A DNA stretch of 64,000 nucleotides from Symsagittifera roscoffensis (taxonomy: Eukaryota; Xenacoelomorpha; Acoela; Convolutidae): NCBI RefSeq assembly GCF_963678635.1, contig NC_087062.1, positions 84,404,012 through 84,468,011 of the forward strand, written 5' to 3'. This document shows positions 32,201 to 42,172 of the stretch, piece after piece. The notes below the pieces were generated by a model. It had not been told where the DNA came from. It searched no databases and saw only the letters and a program-made list of their open reading frames with translations. The position numbers were made by a program, and so were the translations under genes. Position 1 is the stretch's first letter. Each line of letters begins with the position of its first letter.

Positions 32201-34896
32201 TGTGCTAACTATGCTCTTCGCCGAACAGCCGTCGATAACCAAGATCGTTACCCCGATGCCGCTTGCGCCGTGCTTAACAACTTTTACATGGATGACTACC
32301 TTGGGTCTGTGAAAAACCCAGAAACTGCTTTAAGGTTAAGTCGCAGTTTAGTTGAACTGCTTAAGTTGGGTGGGTTTAATCTTACAAAATTTATTAGCAA
32401 CGTTCCCAGTTTGTCTTCGAAACTAAATCCCCCTAAGACCAGCGCTAACAACAGTAAGGAAATTATTACCGCTGCGATTAATCCGGAAACCGCATCGCAT
32501 GTTCTCGGTCTCAAATGGGACCACGTCACCGATACGTTGGTTGTGAGCAGAGGAGTCAACCGCGAACTCAAAGACTCTGTTACGCAGCGATCGGTCCTTA
32601 GTTTTGTGTCCTCCGTGTTCGACCCCATAGGTCTTGTCGCCCCATATACCGTACGCGCACGTTTGTTATTGAAATATATCTGGAGATTGAGTGGCCAACA
32701 GTGGGACGACCCACTGCCAATTGAGTTGTGCCGCAGATTCACTGAATGGCACTCTGGCGTGCCAGTTTTAGGGCAGCTCAAAATACCTCGTTGCTATTTT
32801 GACTTCTCAGTAGATGAGGTTGAGCTGCACATGTTCGGTGATAGCTCATTGGACGTTTCTGTTCTGTAGCATTCCTTCGAGCTCAGAAAAACGCCTGTTC
32901 CAAATGTCAACTAGCGTTTGTTTTCGGTAAAGCAAGAGTAGCCCCGATGAAGATGCTTTCAATTCCGAAGTTGGAACTTCAGGCTGCACTTCTTGCCAGT
33001 CGCCTGAAGGATGATATCGAGAAAGCTCTGACACTGAGTATTTCCAAAGTGTTCATGTGGACTGACAGCACAACAGTCCTTCAGTGGTTGAACTCGACAA
33101 GCAAACAGCCCGTGTTTGTAGCCAATCGAGTAGCCGAGATTCTGGAGTCAACATCAATTGACCAATGGTTCCATGTTTTGAGTGGAGACAACCCCGCTGA
33201 CACCGGAACTAGAGGTATTACTGCTGACTCCCTCAAGCAAAGCAGTTGGGTAAACGGCCCTTCCTTTTTGAAAACTTCTGATTGGCCTTTCAATCCAAAT
33301 AGGGAAGTTACTGACAAAATTCGCCTGGATGGTCCGGTCTACGATCTAAACGAGGGTTTAGATGTCTCTTCCAATTTTCTGTGCACTGCAGTTTCGACTG
33401 ACTTTGCCTTCCCTTGGGAAGAGTATAGCTTGTTCTTCAAGATAAAGCGACTGGTCGCATATATGTTGAGACTCTCACCTAAGCATAGATATTTCAGATC
33501 ACCAGATAAGGCCATAATTGATCCAGCAGAACTTGTTATTTCAGAGAAAAAACTTTTGCAACTTTCGCAGTTAGAGTCATTCCCAGCTGAAAGTAAACAA
33601 TTAGCAGCTGGAAAATATGTGAAAACGTCGAGCCGTATATCATCGTATTCGCCTTTTATCGGGCCGAACGGTTTAATTAGATCTACCGGCCGTATCCAAC
33701 GTCTCTCTGCAACCGCATTCGAAACTCGCCATCCAATAATTTTGGATAGCCGCCATCGCCTAATCCGATTGTTTCTCCGTTTTTATCACATTAAGCATGA
33801 ACATCAGTCAGTCGACTACCTTCGTTCCGTCATTCATCAGCAATTTGTTGTACTACGCTTAAGATCTGCACTAAGAGCTATTGAAACACATTGCGTGTGC
33901 TGTAGAAAGCGAAAAGCGAAAACCAATACTCCAATGATGTCTGACCTTCCCGCGGAGCGTCTAGGTTACCGCCAGCCACCGTTCTCGAACTGCGGCGTCG
34001 ATTATTTTGGACCATTTCATGTAACCATTCGTCGATCTTCCGAGAAACGCTGGGGTTTTCTATTTACTTGCTTAACGACTCGCGCAATTCACATTGAGTT
34101 GGTTCCATCCATGGACACAAGTTCATGTGTGATGGCTATCGAGCGCTTTATTTCTAGGCGAGGAACACCCTCAATAATTTGGTCGGACAACGGAACAAAC
34201 TTTGCAGGAGCCGAAAAAGAGCTTCTTCTGTGCATCAAAAATTGGAACGCAGAAGCTCCACTGTCGCTCGTACACAAAGGCATTAAGTGGAAGTATAATC
34301 CGCCAAGTGCACCACATCAAGGTGGAGCATGGGAGCGAATGGTGCGCAGTTGTCAGCGTGTGTTTTATGCAATCTTAGGGTCAAGAAAGTTGACTGACGA
34401 GATTTTGAACACAACCATGTGCCTAGTTGAAGTTTCACTAAACGCCCGTCCACTCACTCCCGTTTCTGACGACCCCGATAGTCTTGAGGCTTTGACGCCG
34501 AATCATTTCCTCTTAGGTCAGCACAGTCTAACGTTTCCGTCTCTAAGGTCGAGTGAAAACTGTTCTCACTCTAAGCGCTATGCCCGTGCGCAGTCGTACG
34601 CAAACGCAATTTGGCAGCGATGGTTAAGTGAGTACGTCCCTACACTCAATAAAAGAGTTAAGTGGCATGCTCCTCCCGAATACTCTTTGAAGACGGGAGA
34701 TATGGCGTGGTTAGTTGAATCCACTAGCCCTAGGGGCCACTACCCACTAGCACGCATAACGTCGCTAAACTACGGCAAAGACAACACCGCCCGTTCCGCA
34801 AACCTAAGGACCATTTCCGGAAACTACACTCGGCCGCTCGTTAAGCTCGTTCCGGTTCTCGCTCCTTCGGGCGTGGAGGATGTTAATGCTACATAG
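29261..34896 (+). CDS. pol: BEL-2 pol: zinc knuckles, A17-type protease, RT, RNase H, integrase; one frameshift
   Basis: Open from after the gag TAG to 32869, then in another frame from about 32856 to TAG 34894-34896. Counting residues from 29282: Gln/Pro/Ser-rich front (1-215), a conserved W-P-E-W-F-G-Q block (~245), CCHC knuckles (from C447 and near 479), a protease motif D-S-C (Asp591), RT with F-Y-M-D-D (Y1002), and the RNase H start H-M-F-G-D-S-S (Asp1187). At 32856-32858 a T run is one base short compared with the parallel frame of BEL-1, shifting the frame. The second part has RNase H (M-W-T-D-S-T), an H2C2 knuckle (~33783-33900) and integrase Asp 34000, Asp 34186 and Glu 34333. The last five codons lie inside the 3' LTR. 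Confidence 0.93.
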
Positions 34897-35340
34897 CATT
34901 AAAGTATGAAAGTATAGTATAAAGCCAGTATAGTTGCTTATCAATATCAGCTATATAGCTCAGCGTATACATAGTGCGTTCCGGGGAGTTCGGCGTGGGT
35001 TCGATTCTCACCTAAGTCGTTTCATTTGAGAATCCTATTTGAGCCGAACCTGACAGAACATAAAATGCATATATTTTAATCGGTTCAAAATTGGTTTGCG
35101 ATTGAGTTTCTGTTAATTAAACTGCGTGAACTAAGTATGAACTCATTGTGAAAAAACACATAAATCACACAAATCAGGGCATGAACAAGCCCACTTTTTA
35201 ACTTGATACGTGTAATGTTGTTGCTAATTCCGTGCAATAAAAAATTACTAAAATTCGCCGTTTATTGATTCTCTTGAATTAAACCGTTTCTGTTTCCTGT
35301 TTTTATAAGTTATAAAAAAGTTATAAAAAAGGCCAGAATA
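34881..35340 (+). repeat. BEL-2 3' LTR (460 bp)
   Basis: Same length and ends as the 5' LTR. Differences seen include CGTTTC/CATTTC, GCTAAT/GCATAT, CGATTC/CGGTTC, GCAATT/GCGATT and AAAAAG/AAAAAA. AATAAA lies at 35236-35241. The purine-rich GGGCGTGGAGGA just upstream is the likely plus-strand primer. Confidence 0.95.
34956..35008 (+). promoter_or_regulatory. tRNA-like A-box/B-box module in BEL-2 3' LTR
   Basis: Same boxes as in the 5' LTR: TAGCTCAGCG at 34956-34965 and GGTTCGATTCT at 34998-35008, with no change between the two LTRs in the module itself. Confidence 0.65.
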
Positions 35341-35903
35341 GGCAAGGTTTTTTTGAAAAAGGTTCAAAATGTTTTTTTTTTCTGATACTTTCAAAGCTTG
35401 CAAATATCTGTTCATATGGTAGATTTTATATAAAATGATAAACTGCCAAGCTGTCAAAATATCCGAGAGCGTTTCGCCAACAGTGAGAAAAAGGTTTCTT
35501 TTTTTTAGTTACTGATAGCTTTTGAGGAAAAAATTAGATTTGAATTTAGCCACCACCTTTATGCAGTGATAAAAATTATCTTTGAATTGTAGTCTGTGGA
35601 CATGAGAAATATGTCAGAGTAATTGATGGCCGATAAGAAAATGAATTTCTGGAGAAAACTTAAAAAATAGGTTTTTGTTTTTCATTCCTTACGAGGCCAC
35701 TTTCAATTTTCAGATTCTGCTAAAATTTTTCCAAACTTCATTCACAGTTGCGGATTCGATAACAGCTGAACTTAAAGTACACATTTTGTTGCGGATTCCG
35801 CAAAGTTGTTTATTTTAGAGCGACTTTGAGCAAAGAGCAAAACAGCAGTGAATATCAAAGAAAAATGGCAATGCTGCGGATTCACAACACATTTGTCTTG
35901 ACC

Positions 35904-36364
35904 TGTTGCAATGCAAATGTAGAGTATAGATGCATATAAAACAAGAGTATAGTTGCTTATAAAATAAGCACAGTTGGCCGAGTGGCCTAAGCAAACGCCG
36001 ATTATATGTGTGAAATAACAGTTGACGTAGGTTCGAGTCCCCCACCTGCCCATGTATTATTATACTAAAAACGGGGGTAATATCATTTTTTAACTGTTTT
36101 TTGGTTCTAGTTCGGTTCAGCCTTGATTAAGACTGACCGCCAAAAAGAGCAATTTGTCTCAAGGACATTACCGACCGGTTCGTGTGGCTAGCTTGCACCA
36201 ATTTGTTTATTGAAACTGTGGATTGTTAAAATTATAAAAGTGAGTTGTGTGAAATGTTGGCTTTTAAATTAATGACGATGAATGTATGTATTGCCGAGAA
36301 TACTACGAGTTAAAACAATTATTTGCCGAGCTGTTTTATACAGTTTTGGAGATTAGAGCGCACA
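35904..36364 (+). mobile_element. Solo LTR related to BEL-1 (461 bp), TSD TGACC
   Basis: Starts TGTTGCAATGCAAATG and ends GATTAGAGCGCACA, close to the BEL-1 LTR ends. TGACC occurs on both sides (35899-35903 and 36365-36369). The middle shares GGTTCAGCCTTGATTAAG and AGAGCAATTTGTCTCAAGGA with the BEL-1 LTR, but the tRNA-like part differs. No internal region is present, so it formed by LTR-LTR recombination. It sits 563 bp after BEL-2 in the same orientation. Confidence 0.92.
35975..36040 (+). promoter_or_regulatory. tRNA-like module in the solo LTR, Leu/Ser-like
   Basis: TGGCCGAGTGGCCTAAGC (35975-35992) is a strong match to a Leu/Ser-type D arm, and GGTTCGAGTCC (36030-36040) is an exact B-box. 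The longer A-B distance (55 bases) fits a long variable arm. The acceptor stem and T-stem pair imperfectly, so it looks tRNA-derived rather than a working tRNA. Confidence 0.6.
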
Positions 36365-36369
36365 TGACC

Positions 36370-37592
36370 TGTTGCGGATTCCGCTTACAATTCAAAAAAT
36401 GCACTGTATGGCCTCTTAATATTTGTTTTAAATCTCATCCAAGATTCATAACACGCCACGCCCTCTCATTTTTAATGGCTTAAGGAAGTTGTTAGCGGGG
36501 AAGAGTAGTTATAAATAAGGAGTCAAACAGACCTACAGAGAAGCTAGACAAACTTATGGCTTCATTGTGAACCAATTCTGTGTCATTTTACTTTTTTCGA
36601 AATGGCAACGATCAATTTTTTAAATATGGTATCAATGAGATTTATGATATCAATCAGAGGAACTTCGGTAAAAAAAGTTTGCGAATCAATCAAATTTGCA
36701 AAAGTTTTTCCTAGCTGCTTATTAGCACGGGCTGATCAAAGACTTTCTAGAAGGGGGGGGGGGGGGGGCTTTAAAAAAACATTCAGAATTTTTATCGGCA
36801 TTTTTTAGTTCGACAAAATTGACTATCCGTGCTCTCTCAAATCATTATAAAGATCAAGAGCAGGGAATTTTCTGAAAAAAACAGCCCTTTTTTGGGCGTT
36901 TTCTCAAAAATTATGACCAACAAAATTCTGCGTGTTTTCGGCGCGCGCTCCCCTCTCAAAACTAATATGAATTAGCTACAAAGGCGGCTTAAGCAGAATT
37001 TAAGAGATAGTCAGTCAAAAAGGTTTCTAAAAAATTTGACCAAACGTACGTTTTTTCGACTTTTCTGTAGGTCAGCCAAACGATTTATCAAGATCCTGTA
37101 AAACATTATTAAGATGTTTTTTGTAAAAATTCTCCTTGCTGCAAGCAAGTTTTAATGAAAACAGCCCAAAAATGACGTTTCAGGACAATTTTTTCGATTT
37201 TTCGACCGAAAAAGGATTTTTTTGCAAAAAAATCTGTTTTGAAAAAAGAAAACAGCCCAAAAATGACGTTTCAGGATACTTTTTTCTATTTTTTGACCGA
37301 AAAGTTTTTTTCGCGCCCGTTTCTCCAAAATCGGTCCCTGACTTGAACAATTGAATTTACCCGTCCGTCTAATTTATTTGTACGTGCATACCGCAAGCGT
37401 ATAATTTAATCATATCTCTGAATCATTTTCAAATTTAGCGACAGCATCAGCAAATTCTTTTGGGTTTTTATAACTTATTAATTCTTCTGTTGGTTATTAT
37501 ATTTTCGTTCACAGGCAAAAAATATAATTCAATTCCGGTTTTCATACAAATATAAATATTTTGTCTATCTAAATCAATTTTTTTTTGTGTTT
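36370..37592. other. Noncoding stretch with a G16 run and short direct repeats
   Basis: It starts with TTGCGGATTCCGC, a motif also seen at about 35788 and in each 2.95-kb tandem unit, so the solo LTR landed in an old repeat. A run of 16 G lies at 36753-36768. ACAGCCCAAAAATGACGTTT occurs twice (about 37160 and 37254), each followed by a T-rich tract and GACCGAAAA. CGGCGCGCG near 36941 also occurs near 39667, so the two places share a dispersed repeat. Confidence 0.5.
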
Positions 37593-37982
37593 TCAAACAG
37601 GATTCAGTGACACAGGTGGACTACGGTGATTGGCTATTTCACTCTCCGAAATTTGTTCATTGTTCGTGGAAGCAACATGTTCTTGCGAATGTCTGGAGAA
37701 TCTCAAGTGATTTGAGGGTGTAGTTGCGGGCGAAAGATTCGGATCCGGAAGTGCGTTTGAGACAACGGTGTGGTACCATTGGTGAAAACTATTGGTCCTT
37801 TGAGATCCAGAATGCGTGAAGTTTTCTCTGTTCATGATCTTCAGCAATACTTTCTCTTCGTCCATCGATAAAGCTGGATAAGTCGAGGAAATACGGAAAA
37901 ATAGTGAAAATAAAACAATATAAGAAATAAAAATTTTAGTATTTGTTTGAAAAATATCGATTTTGAGAAATTTTGCAGTCAT
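37593..37982 (-). CDS. Possible secreted-protein exon, hypothetical
   Basis: A 129-codon frame from ATG 37982 to TGA at 37593-37595. After a short polar start it has a strong hydrophobic stretch (F-I-S-Y-I-V-L-F-S-L-F-F) at residues ~18-29, as in a signal peptide or signal anchor. An acidic-to-basic helix (M-D-E-E-K-V-L-L-K-I-M) follows, then a Ser/Pro/His-rich tail. Base composition of the 3' two-thirds is less AT-rich than the surroundings, which supports real coding. No repeat copy of it is seen in the window, unlike most neighbours. I do not recognise the family and could not confirm splice sites. It may be the first exon of a host gene or a lone ORF. Confidence 0.35.
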   Translation of the reverse strand: MTAKFLKIDIFQTNTKIFISYIVLFSLFFRISSTYPALSMDEEKVLLKIMNRENFTHSGSQRTNSFHQWYHTVVSNALPDPNLSPATTPSNHLRFSRHSQEHVASTNNEQISESEIANHRSPPVSLNPV

Positions 37983-38812
37983 TTTAAACTTTTAAACCAT
38001 TTGGATATTGTAAAAAAACTTGGAATAAAAATCTTTTTCCCAATTTAGCTGAACTTATCTAGGCGGGAAAATATTTTAAGTTATGCCTATTGTTTATTAA
38101 TGCAATTCAGTCTACGAAAGTAAGAATTATCCCTGTAGAATCAAATACACTGGGAAGACAGCCGGACAATTTACATGTTTTCCAACTAAATTCCTTTGAT
38201 TGACGTTAGTGAGAGGCATATTAAAGCAGCTAATTTGTTATTGTTACCTGTCCAATTATTTTGTTATATCGCGAAAGGATAGAATAAAGGCGCTCATTCA
38301 ACCCGCACACTTTAGGGGAGTTTATCCCGTTTTGAACCAGCCCTAGGGAGTAGTTTTGTTTTCATAATGCTGTCAAACTTGACAGACCAATCTGATGTTT
38401 TCACAGTTGAAGTTCTTTGGTAAGAAAACGAATCTGACATGAAACCACTTGACTAAAATTTGTCTATGCCAAGACCAACTGCAAAATCAAATTCGAGGGG
38501 AGGTACCTTTTCGAAAGTTTATTCGCTCTGCAAAAATTATCCTGCAAAATATGCCGCAAATCAAAGTCAAGACAAATATTTCAGTTCAACTTTCCTTTTC
38601 GCAATTTCTAGTTCAGATTATATCAATCGCATTGATATCAACTTCACCTTTGAATAATGAATCAGGAGCTGATCTAAGAGCTCTATGTTGGACTTGAAGA
38701 AATGATTTTGAAAAAAGATTTGAAAATTGAGCGGACAAATTTGTGGTCGGTCAAAGCAATTTTCTGAGCTTTCATCATTTAAAAAAAACAGATTTGCTAA
38801 AATAATATCTCC
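37983..38812. other. Noncoding stretch, nothing recognised
   Basis: Unique-looking AT-rich sequence. No frame with coding character, no RNA gene, and no clear repeat beyond short A/T tracts. Confidence 0.4.
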
Positions 38813-39008
38813 GGCTCTTTTCCAGTCCCCCCCCCCCCCCCTTTGAATTTCAATTTTAAAAAGTCTATATAACGTTGTCATAATGCAATGAAATTTGGCG
38901 TGGTGAACAAATCGACAATTCTGAACAGATTTGTTCTTCATACGTAATAACACGTAAAACAAACATAATACTCGGTATTTTGAAAGGGGGGGAAACTGGA
39001 AAAGAGCC
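38813..39008. mobile_element. MITE copy 1, 8-bp TSD ATATCTCC
   Basis: Begins GGCTCTTTTCCAG plus a C-run and ends in the inverse, a G-run plus CTGGAAAAGAGCC. ATATCTCC flanks both ends (38805-38812 and 39009-39016). The 196-bp core is noncoding and matches the element at 55114. Inverted repeats with 8-bp duplications fit hAT- or P-like nonautonomous elements. Confidence 0.9.
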
Positions 39009-39016
39009 ATATCTCC

Positions 39017-40233
39017 AATTGAGTTTTGCAAAAGCGCGCCTAAAAAATTCTTTGGAGTGTTTAAAAAAACTCAAGATTTTGCCAAAAATGACGTTTTTGG
39101 TCCTTTTTCCAACAATTACCGGCGAAACAGAAACTTTCGTCATTATCGTGTGTGCAAAATGATTAAAGCAAATAAAACTTTAATAAAATGAAAGTTTTTG
39201 AAAATACATCCTTTTCCTTATTTAAAATCATAGATTCCGCAATGGTTGAATATTTGAAACCTAATTTGGTACCGAGACGATATGGCGAAGCTCAATGAGT
39301 TAGCTAAATTTTACAGTAATTTGAAAATTGAAGTGAAAAGGTTTTTTTTTCTAGTGAACGTTGGTATGCTCCAAACTTTACAGGACATCAAATTCGACTG
39401 TCTGAGGGCCAGAACGGGCCTTTCAGTAACTCGGGCTATTTAGCTATTTAAGAATTCTATATGCTTTATATGTATGGAAAGTCATCTGCTGGAGGCCACC
39501 AAAGCATGTGTGCAGTGCAAGGGCGGATATAGGATTTTCTCGAAGGGGGGCAGAGTTCAAAATTTAGTCATTTTTTTCGAACGGTCCTAGAACATAAGGA
39601 AGAAAATTGAAACAACAGGTCAAAAAGCAAATCAGAAAAGTGTTAATTTAAAAATCGCGTTTTTTCGGCGCGCGGTTCGCTTCAAAGTTATTATATTTTA
39701 GCTCCTGTAGAAAAATGAGTCAGTCACCCAAAAAAGGATTTCTCAAAAAGTACAAAAAATACCAAACGGGGAAATACGAATCCCTGAGAAAACAAGGCAA
39801 ACGCTTCCCTCCACCCAAACCAACCCCCCCCCCCCTCACACACACACACACCCACACAAAAATCCGCCCTTGCATGTGTGTGAAAATCTACGGTTAACAC
39901 TGGCGTCAGGGGCTTAAGCATAGTGGTAAGGTGTTCACTTTAAAATAGTCAGATTGCGTATTCGATCCCATGCCATGGCAATGATAATGTGCGAGGACGA
40001 GCTCTCATTTCAGCTCCAGTTTCAGTTCTAACACAGCCTGGCCAATTTCAGCTGCAATAGTGGTACCGCGTGAAAGTTCTAGACGCAAGAAAACGGCCTT
40101 GAGTAGCAAAAGAAGAGTTTCGCTCAACAAAAGCTCCTCTGCGAATTGCAGGAACCACATTGTATAATTCTGTTGTACTTTGTGTTTAGGGGAATTATCC
40201 GACAGCTGAACCACCTAATTTCTGCCAGGGTTG
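39017..40233. other. Noncoding stretch with a tRNA-like segment, (CA)n and C-run
   Basis: No supported gene. It contains a repeat related to 36.7-37.0 kb (CGGCGCGCG and AGTCAGTCA followed by AAAAGG), a C12/(CA) microsatellite at about 39826-39860, and the tRNA-like segment described separately. Confidence 0.4.
39912..39976 (+). ncRNA. tRNA-like segment, possibly a SINE head or tRNA pseudogene
   Basis: GGGCTTAAGCATAGTGGTAAGG resembles a tRNA D arm (A-box-like TAAGCATAGTGG at 39915-39926). CACTTTAAAATAGTC resembles an anticodon arm, and TATTCGATCCC (39959-39969) is a weak B-box. The T-stem pairs only partly. It is outside any recognised LTR. Confidence 0.3.
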
Positions 40234-41269
40234 CCCGGGTTGACGTCCATAGAAAAAAATGCTTATCATAAAGTTTCATATATGAAGTCTTTGGAAAAAT
40301 TGCTTAACATACAAAATTCATACAAAATATAAAAAGTGTTTCGATAATTTTAAATGAATAGTTTTGGTCTATTTGCTTCGAAACTATTGGTTATTAAAAA
40401 TGATTTAATTTTTTCGATAAAAAACGCTTGTCATGCAATTTTCATGCATGAAAATTATTAAATAATCATTTTATCATAGAAGAATAAAATTTTCATAAAT
40501 CACCAAAAAACATGTCTGGATAACTTCAATTAGATTTAAATAATTATGTGTAAAAAAGAAGGCATTATGACAACCAAAACATAATTTAAAAACCAAAAAA
40601 AAAATGCTAATCATAAGGTTTTCATATAGGAAATTGAATGATATGCATTTTTTCATCAACAAAAACTCAAATTTGAGGTAAAAATTTTTTTACTTCTTTT
40701 TGGTTGCAAACTTTTTTTTTGTGCTCAAATACAAATTTTACGAGAAAATTGACTTTTTGTGTTTATAAAGTAGTCCAGGATAAAATTTTTGCCCAAAATA
40801 TCCAAAAATAACAATAAAAAAATGTTTTTTTTTTCTAAACACGATTATCATTTTTTTGTTTCATTTGCTAAGATAAAATTAAATTTGAAAAAAAACAGGC
40901 CCCAACTTGAAAATATCTAGCCATATGCAAAAAATTACAGTTTAGGTATATAAATCCATGTGAAAATATTACAATGAACTTACATGGCTAAAATTTTCAA
41001 ATGCAGTCTATCTGCATGGTAACAGCCAGTTACACTCTGGGTTTTCTTATGACAGAAAAACCATGGCTAGTGTTTCGTATGAAACACAAAATGTCAAAAC
41101 AAAAATTTTTTGTAATTCCATTCATGGAACAATTTCATAATATGGAAAAAATACTTATTTTGCTATTTTCATACTCTTACTTTTTTGCTCTATGAAATTG
41201 TATGAAAGAGTTTGATAAGCATTTTTTCATATAAAAAAATGTATGATGAGCATTTTTTGTCAACCCGGG
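40234..41269. mobile_element. ~1-kb inverted-repeat element, ends CCCGGGTTGAC
   Basis: Left end CCCGGGTTGAC then AAAAAAATGCTTATCATA; right end is the inverse, with TGATGAGCATTTTTT then GTCAACCCGGG (41259-41269). The imperfect arms reach about 50 bp. The phrase AAAATGCT-ATCATA recurs inside (about 40425 and 40603), so the interior is itself repetitive. A related end (CTTCAACCCGAG) occurs at about 41662. No transposase frame and no clear target duplication. Confidence 0.65.
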
Positions 41270-41972
41270 TGGATCCACAAGCTCCAGTTGGTATTGATGG
41301 CTAAGGAGGAGATAGATGTCAAGGTGTCCATAACAACTATCAAAAACCTCAAAACTTCCAACCAGTTTTTCACGGCACTGTGACAACTTGAAATTTGTTA
41401 AAAGTCCTTCGAATCATGTCTGAAAGGTCTTTAAACTGACGTATCACTCGACTTATTCCGATGATTATTTGTGCTACCTGATTTCGCGTGGAAAACATAC
41501 AAGAAAAAGCTAAAACACTGTCCAAATACAAAGCTCCTCCCTATTCTTATGGTCGGAACAAAAATCACCAATCATAGACCTTTCATACTTTTTTGTACAT
41601 ATGGAATTGCATGAAAAGTGTATGACTAGCATTTTTCATTTAAAAAAGTTTATGACTTTTTCTTCAACCCGAGCATATTTGTTGATAAGTGACAATTATG
41701 CCGCAGTATTTCAGGTCATTATGTTAAGTATTGCAAACCGAAGTCACTGTTGAACCAAATCAAAGTAAACGACAGATTCTCAAAGTACGCTACCATTTGA
41801 TGCTATTTTTAAAACACGTAAAAAGAAGTAGTATTTCACGTCAAGGCCGCAAAGTTTTCATTTGCGACGAATCAAAATCATTGGCGAATTATTTGGAAAA
41901 TCAAGTCCACTGGTTAGCTATAGCGGATCAGGCAGATGTGTACAATGCCAGCGGATTTTAGCGATACATTCA
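41270..41972. other. Noncoding stretch ending at the assembly gap
   Basis: It holds another partial inverted-repeat end (about 41585-41670) related to the 40234-41269 element. No gene is supported. Confidence 0.35.
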
Positions 41973-42172
41973 NNNNNNNNNNNNNNNNNNNNNNNNNNNN
42001 NNNNNNNNNNNNNNNNNNNNNNNNNNNNNNNNNNNNNNNNNNNNNNNNNNNNNNNNNNNNNNNNNNNNNNNNNNNNNNNNNNNNNNNNNNNNNNNNNNNN
42101 NNNNNNNNNNNNNNNNNNNNNNNNNNNNNNNNNNNNNNNNNNNNNNNNNNNNNNNNNNNNNNNNNNNNNNNN
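41973..42172. other. Run of 200 N (assembly gap)
   Basis: Exactly 200 undetermined bases. The round number suggests a nominal scaffold gap, so the true distance and any frame crossing it are unknown. Confidence 0.99.

Larger units (their letters stand above)
26196..35340 (+). mobile_element. BEL-2: young, nearly complete BEL/Pao LTR retrotransposon
   Basis: Two 460-bp LTRs (26196-26655 and 34881-35340) flank a 8.2-kb interior. The identical flanks GGCAA (26191-26195 and 35341-35345) mark the insertion. By eye the LTRs differ at about seven positions, so insertion is recent on an evolutionary scale. The interior has a primer-binding site, repeat-bearing leader, ORF1, gag and pol with all BEL/Pao domains. 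A handful of breaks (a missing ATG in ORF1, TAA in gag, TAG between gag and pol, one frameshift in RNase H) suggest this copy is inactive, unless some of them are recoded. Confidence 0.95.

Noticed and set aside
39724-39921. Gly/Val/Cys-rich minus-strand frame
   Set aside because: Generated by the (CA)n and C-run microsatellite at about 39826-39860.
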